Shown here in pieces: positions 21,851 through 25,155 of a stretch of DNA of 25,155 nucleotides (its first letter is position 1; the number at the start of each line of letters is the position of its first letter). The translations under genes were made by a program, and so were the position numbers. Location: contig JASSUF010000016.1 in the NCBI GenBank assembly GCA_031963365.1, positions 1 to 25,155 on the forward strand, read 5' to 3'. This DNA is from JASSUD01 sp031963365 (GTDB taxonomy: Bacteria; Pseudomonadota; Gammaproteobacteria; Burkholderiales; Burkholderiaceae). Below the pieces are notes generated by a model. It was given only the letters and a program-made list of their open reading frames with translations, did not search any database and was not told the origin of the DNA.

Positions 21851-22411
21851 GGTAAGCAGGTCGCCCCCCACTCTGATCCCGGGTTAACGACTCCCCCCGG
21901 TTTTGACGTCATCACTATGCTTTCGACACTTCATCAGCAGTTCACTTTCGTTCGTCTTCTTGATTCATACCTGACTGAGTCTCGCTCTGCCTTTTCCTTA
22001 ACGCTCACCACACGAGCTCTTTACACATGCAGCTTAAGGTGGTTTGGAGCCTATTCCTGTCAATCGGCTCCGAGGGGCCCTCCCTCATCTCATGGACAGC
22101 ATCGCATTTCCCAGTATTCACACGATCCGCTTCTTATTCGGCGGCCTAGATCGAGAAAAAATGCCCTGGTGGCGCAATGCCACCTATACCAGCATTGAAA
22201 CCGGCCGTTCAGGCAATTCGAGTATGCATATAGAACAGGCCTGGCGGCTCTGTATTCGTAATGGCAGCGCACACGATTTTATTCTGAACAAGCCCCTTTA
22301 GGCTCGATGCAGTCACGTTGTTTTATGAGCCGTTGGGGATATAAAACTGAAATGCTGTTAAATGAAAGATATCTTTATGTTCTGATTGTATAAAATTATC
22401 ATGCTCTATTA
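21851..22411. other. Segment without a recognisable gene next to the IS21 element
   Basis: The 560 bases begin with a C-rich tract (GTCGCCCCCCACTCTGATCC, then GACTCCCCCCGG). They then hold open frames on the plus strand whose compositions (Ser/Leu/Arg-rich, then IEQAWRLCIRNGSAHDFILN up to 22301) match no family I know. The part 21880-22090 has the look of a sequence repeated in genomes near mobile elements, but I cannot name it. GGCTC (22301-22305) and GAGCC (22327-22331) could pair at the end. It is most likely remnants of another mobile element. Confidence 0.3.
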
Positions 22412-23548
22412 TTATATATGTAATCTAATAGGTGGCCTGCCATTTCTATCTAAATTTTGATTATAATTTAACAAATCGCCTGGCAAATTACAGGACTTTA
22501 AATTTAATTCTTCAATGTCGGAGACCTGCAATCTGTTGAGCAAAAGCTTAATGCTTTCCTCACTAATTTCATTTTGCCCTAGATTTAGAGTTTTGAGTGT
22601 TTCTGGTAAGTTTTCAATTAAGTACGCGACTTCTTCATCGCCAATGTAGTTGCAACTCAAGTCTATTTCATAGACACATTTATCTCTCAGTACATTTATT
22701 ATATTTTTAAAATCATTTCCGCCAATTTTGTCGCCAAATAGATACAAATAAATTTTATTTAACTCAGGATTATTATTTACTATTGATATAATTTTTCCTA
22801 TTACAATTTCCGTGCCAGTAAGCTTATTTTTATTTGTAAATTTATTTGCAAATTAATCTCCATAATTCCAGGCATTACGAGAAATTTTATTGCCTATACA
22901 TATAATATCTCTGTCATTTTTATCTAGATCCTTTTCAAAAGGATCATCATATTCTGCCCCTTCACAAAACGATACATGTAAATGTAAAGTTTTTATATTT
23001 CTCTTTACTGAAAGAGCATTAAGCACATCCAAAAATACTCGAGGATTATCTTGGATTCTTCCCCTGTCAAACCACGGTATAAATGCTTGAGATAGATTAA
23101 TAGAAACCCAGATATGTTGCACCATATCTAATATTTTATTTACCCAATAATGAGCAGGCGCAGACAAAAGTGATTCACGCGCCATGCATACACGAATATT
23201 TTTATAACAAAAATTCATTTGCTGGCTAATCCAGTGTGATCGTTGGTTACTTGCTGAAGTTAATATTACATTAACTTCAGCAAGTGCAGATCGAATAACT
23301 AACATCAGCGAAATTAATTGTTGCATATTCTTTTTAATTTCCTCAGGAGACGGTGACTGATTACTCAATGTAGAATATTCAAAAATTATCCCTAATATTT
23401 TCCAAGGCAATTTAGGTTGTGATGCAGGAGTAGTGATTGCATTAGTTACTGTACTTTGCACTATCTTAGATTGATTATTTTTGTCCGGATATCTCATTAA
23501 TTTTTCCAAAATAGCAGGTGCTATTGGGTTTTGATTTATCCTAATCAT
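22412..23548 (-). pseudogene. F-box-like / leucine-rich-repeat protein, interrupted by one TAA
   Basis: One frame of 378 codons runs from ATG 23548 (AAGG upstream) to the stop at 22412, broken only by a TAA at codon 232 (22855-22853). After the TAA the same frame continues FANKFTNKNKLTGTEIVIGK, so the two halves are one gene. Residues 47-60 read LPWKILGIIFEYST, close to the F-box core (LPxEILxxIFxYL). The C-terminal third has RNI-type leucine-rich repeats: NKIYLYLFGDKIGG, YEIDLSCNYIGDEEVAYLIE and LKTLNLGQNEISEESIKLLL. F-box/LRR proteins are substrate adaptors of eukaryotic SCF ubiquitin ligases; bacteria carry them as effectors. No signal peptide is seen. A truncated 231-residue product with the F-box but few LRRs could still be made. 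Confidence 0.65.
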
Positions 23549-23682
23549 ATTTAACCTTATTTTTTTATGGATTACATTATATGACTTTCAAAGACAAAAA
23601 CATTAATGTTTGAGCTTGTGACACGCAAAGCTATAATTTATTGCCTATCCGCGCTGGACATCTTGTATTCAGCGCAATTTCT

Positions 23683-23802
23683 TTACCGCTGAGACCATAG
23701 GCCGATAGCAAGATCGTGCTGTTCTGATTCCTCAGCTGATTCTAATTCGCACTGATCTTTATTTGCCAAAGCTTCTTCTAATGTGATATCAGCTATTACC
23801 AT
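23683..23802 (-). other. Short acidic open frame, doubtful gene
   Basis: ATG 23802 to TAA 23683 gives 39 residues starting MVIADITLEEALANKDQCEL, with an acidic Glu-rich middle. There is no good ribosome site upstream and no recognised family. It lies between the LRR gene and the membrane-protein gene and could be the remnant of a longer gene. I mention it because it is the only coding-like piece in the 300 bases between 23549 and 23851. Confidence 0.25.
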
Positions 23803-23851
23803 TTTTATTTAGTAAAATATATCAGGTTATATAATATTTCTTATAAAAACC

Positions 23852-24613
23852 CTAGGCAGTTTGATAGTTTGGCATTTCTATCGAGTTCTGCAGCAATAGT
23901 CTTTGTTGTCTTCGGTTTTGTAATCTGGTTCTTGTTACCTCATCCAAAGCAAAAAGCATGCTGAAACATACGCCCGCTCCCTCATACCCTAAAATTGCCA
24001 TATGATTTTCGTGATCTTTTTCAGTAACGTGTAGATAGAAACCTGCTGCCATAAAGAGAAAAGAATTAAATCTTAATAAATAGTATAGATAATCTTTATC
24101 ACTTAATTTTTGCCACCATCGAACAACCGGTGCAAAGCAACCCCTCGGTTGTTGTGCAATGTTTTCTCCGTCTGCAACTATGTCTTGCTCTGATGAGTGC
24201 TCTGGCTGCTGCAACCACTCAGCTGTTTTTTTGGATGCATTAATTGATAAAGCAGAGCACCATAAAAGCCCCCTCACATGAATTAATACCATAAGTACAA
24301 GATTAACAATCTCAGCACTTAATATCTCTTCATGCTTTTCATGATACTGCTCAAAAATATGTAAGAGCAAAGTCACTATGGAAACTACAGAAGAAGCGAT
24401 TGACAATGCACATAAAAAATTGCCTGCTTGATCCAGTTGTGTCAAGCTTTGAGCATAAGGTCGCAAGGAATCCTTTATTGTAGCCGTAGTTAATCCATCC
24501 CCCTCTCTTCTGGGTATAAGAGGTTGACTGGATTCTATCTCTTCATTCCGGCTAGAATCATTTGATCGATTACGATATGGAGGGCAGATTGCAGATATTT
24601 TGATAAGGCACAT
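23852..24613 (-). CDS. Four-pass membrane protein of unknown function
   Basis: 253 residues, ATG 24613 with GAGGAA eight nt upstream. The N-terminal 60 residues are polar and likely cytosolic. Membrane segments are at about 67-87 (LCALSIASSVVSIVTLLLHI), 102-124 (IVNLVLMVLIHVRGLLWCSA), 179-197 (FNSFLFMAAGFYLHV) and 206-224 (GYEGAGVCFSMLFAL). The loop between segments 2 and 3 is acidic and hydrophilic. There is no signal peptide and no catalytic motif. The gene lies in an AT-rich minus-strand cluster with an F-box/LRR gene and another small membrane protein, the kind of locus where symbiont-specific proteins are found. I do not recognise a family. Confidence 0.6.
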   Translation of the reverse strand: MCLIKISAICPPYRNRSNDSSRNEEIESSQPLIPRREGDGLTTATIKDSLRPYAQSLTQLDQAGNFLCALSIASSVVSIVTLLLHIFEQYHEKHEEILSAEIVNLVLMVLIHVRGLLWCSALSINASKKTAEWLQQPEHSSEQDIVADGENIAQQPRGCFAPVVRWWQKLSDKDYLYYLLRFNSFLFMAAGFYLHVTEKDHENHMAILGYEGAGVCFSMLFALDEVTRTRLQNRRQQRLLLQNSIEMPNYQTA

Positions 24614-24770
24614 CTGTATATTTCCTCATGCAGGGAATTTTGCTCTTATAAAAAATTATCCGAAATAATGAAACGTTACCTTATGCTGTAACAAGCAAAG
24701 AATTTTCTTTAAAGCCATAACCACTAGCACTGCAAAAGAGCATGATATATAGACGTATAAAGCATTTTCT

Positions 24771-25124
24771 TCATGCTTTTAAAGCATAATAAATATCTAA
24801 AAGATCAGCGTACAACGCTACAATACAGAGCAGCCCCAAAAGAGTGAATGTAGGAATGGCCATAACCTGAAATAGAGATATGCAATAAATCGATAGTGAA
24901 CAGATAAATAATATCGTTACTGCATTGGCTAGCATCTTGGCCTGCCTAACTTTAGGGTGCTGCTCAGAGGCAACCGGGTTCTGATAAACATTTTTACTTT
25001 CAAGAGAAGGATCATCATTTACTGTGCTGCAATCTCTTTTTTCAATTGTTTCTACTTCATGGTGAGTATGAAGTGGGGGATTGGCAAAAGTAGGCTGCGC
25101 CTGTATAAAACCTGTAGAATTCAT
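24771..25124 (-). CDS. Small two-pass membrane protein of unknown function
   Basis: 117 residues from ATG 25124. Residues 1-60 are polar (TFANPPLHTHHEVETIEKRD, NDDPSLESKNVYQNPVASEQ). A Lys/Arg-containing turn (HPKVRQAK) precedes two membrane segments at about 64-86 (ANAVTILFICSLSIYCISLF) and 88-110 (AIPTFTLLGLLCIVALYADL). The layout, a long polar N-terminus followed by a membrane hairpin, resembles the N-terminal half of the neighbouring four-pass protein, although I see no clear sequence identity. The ribosome site is weak (GGGAAAATAAGC). The function is unknown; the gene ends 157 nt before its downstream neighbour begins. Confidence 0.5.
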   Translation of the reverse strand: MNSTGFIQAQPTFANPPLHTHHEVETIEKRDCSTVNDDPSLESKNVYQNPVASEQHPKVRQAKMLANAVTILFICSLSIYCISLFQVMAIPTFTLLGLLCIVALYADLLDIYYALKA

Positions 25125-25155
25125 GCTTATTTTCCCATAGCTACTAGGCAGCAGC

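Noticed and set aside
21764..22301. Two plus-strand open frames (144 and 85 codons) after the IS21 element.
   Set aside because: The first begins inside the IS21 end. Neither has a clear domain or ribosome site. I kept the segment as unassigned instead of calling genes.

Overview
The window reads as a piece of the genome of an intracellular or host-associated proteobacterium with many decaying mobile elements. The P4-type integrase, the AlpA-like regulator and the giant STAND/HEAT protein suggest a Burkholderiaceae-related endosymbiont of the Mycoavidus/Glomeribacter kind. That assignment rests on protein style, not on a marker gene, so it is tentative. Base composition changes along the window: the phage part (1-9468) is GC-richer, the STAND gene (12801-18904) is AT-richer, and the last 3 kb is very AT-rich.

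Region 1 (1 to about 9.5 kb) is a prophage with two diverging early arms. The leftward arm runs from a DUF1376/O-like replication protein through a DUF6475 protein, small and large terminase and a small connector-region protein to the podovirus-type head-tail connector (portal), which is cut by the window edge. These genes overlap or nearly touch, so they look like one transcript. The rightward arm has a Cro/CI-type regulator, small proteins, a RecT-like annealing protein, a membrane protein, a catalytic-domain-only tyrosine recombinase relic that lacks its nucleophile, and an AlpA-like regulator. Matching operator-plus-promoter sequences lie in front of both arms. A nine-site array of a GGGATCCC-centred motif inside the O-like gene, in alternating 23/34-bp steps, looks like an iteron replication origin.

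Region 2 (9.5 to 12.7 kb) is a graveyard. It holds an integrase pseudogene with an internal deletion and a nonsense codon, a C-terminal fragment of a phage/ICE DUF927-type helicase, and a decayed gene for an 11-residue-repeat coiled coil.

Region 3 (12.2 to 19.2 kb) is the most interesting part. A gene of about 2,030 codons encodes an N-terminal TPR-like helical part, a probable TIR-like domain, a NACHT NTPase and about 25 HEAT-like repeats of 33 residues. It is split near its 3' end by a 17-nt insertion. It is bracketed by two inverted, truncated IS6-family copies that form a perfect or near-perfect 343-bp inverted repeat, and the right IS end supplies the last 15 codons and the stop.

Region 4 (19.2 to 21.9 kb) is an IS21-family element with decayed istA and istB and recognisable terminal repeats. 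It sits directly against an ISAs1-type transposase fragment.

Region 5 (21.9 kb to the end) is AT-rich and on the minus strand. It holds an F-box-like/LRR gene broken by one in-frame TAA and two small multi-pass membrane proteins of unknown function, a typical setting for host-interaction genes.
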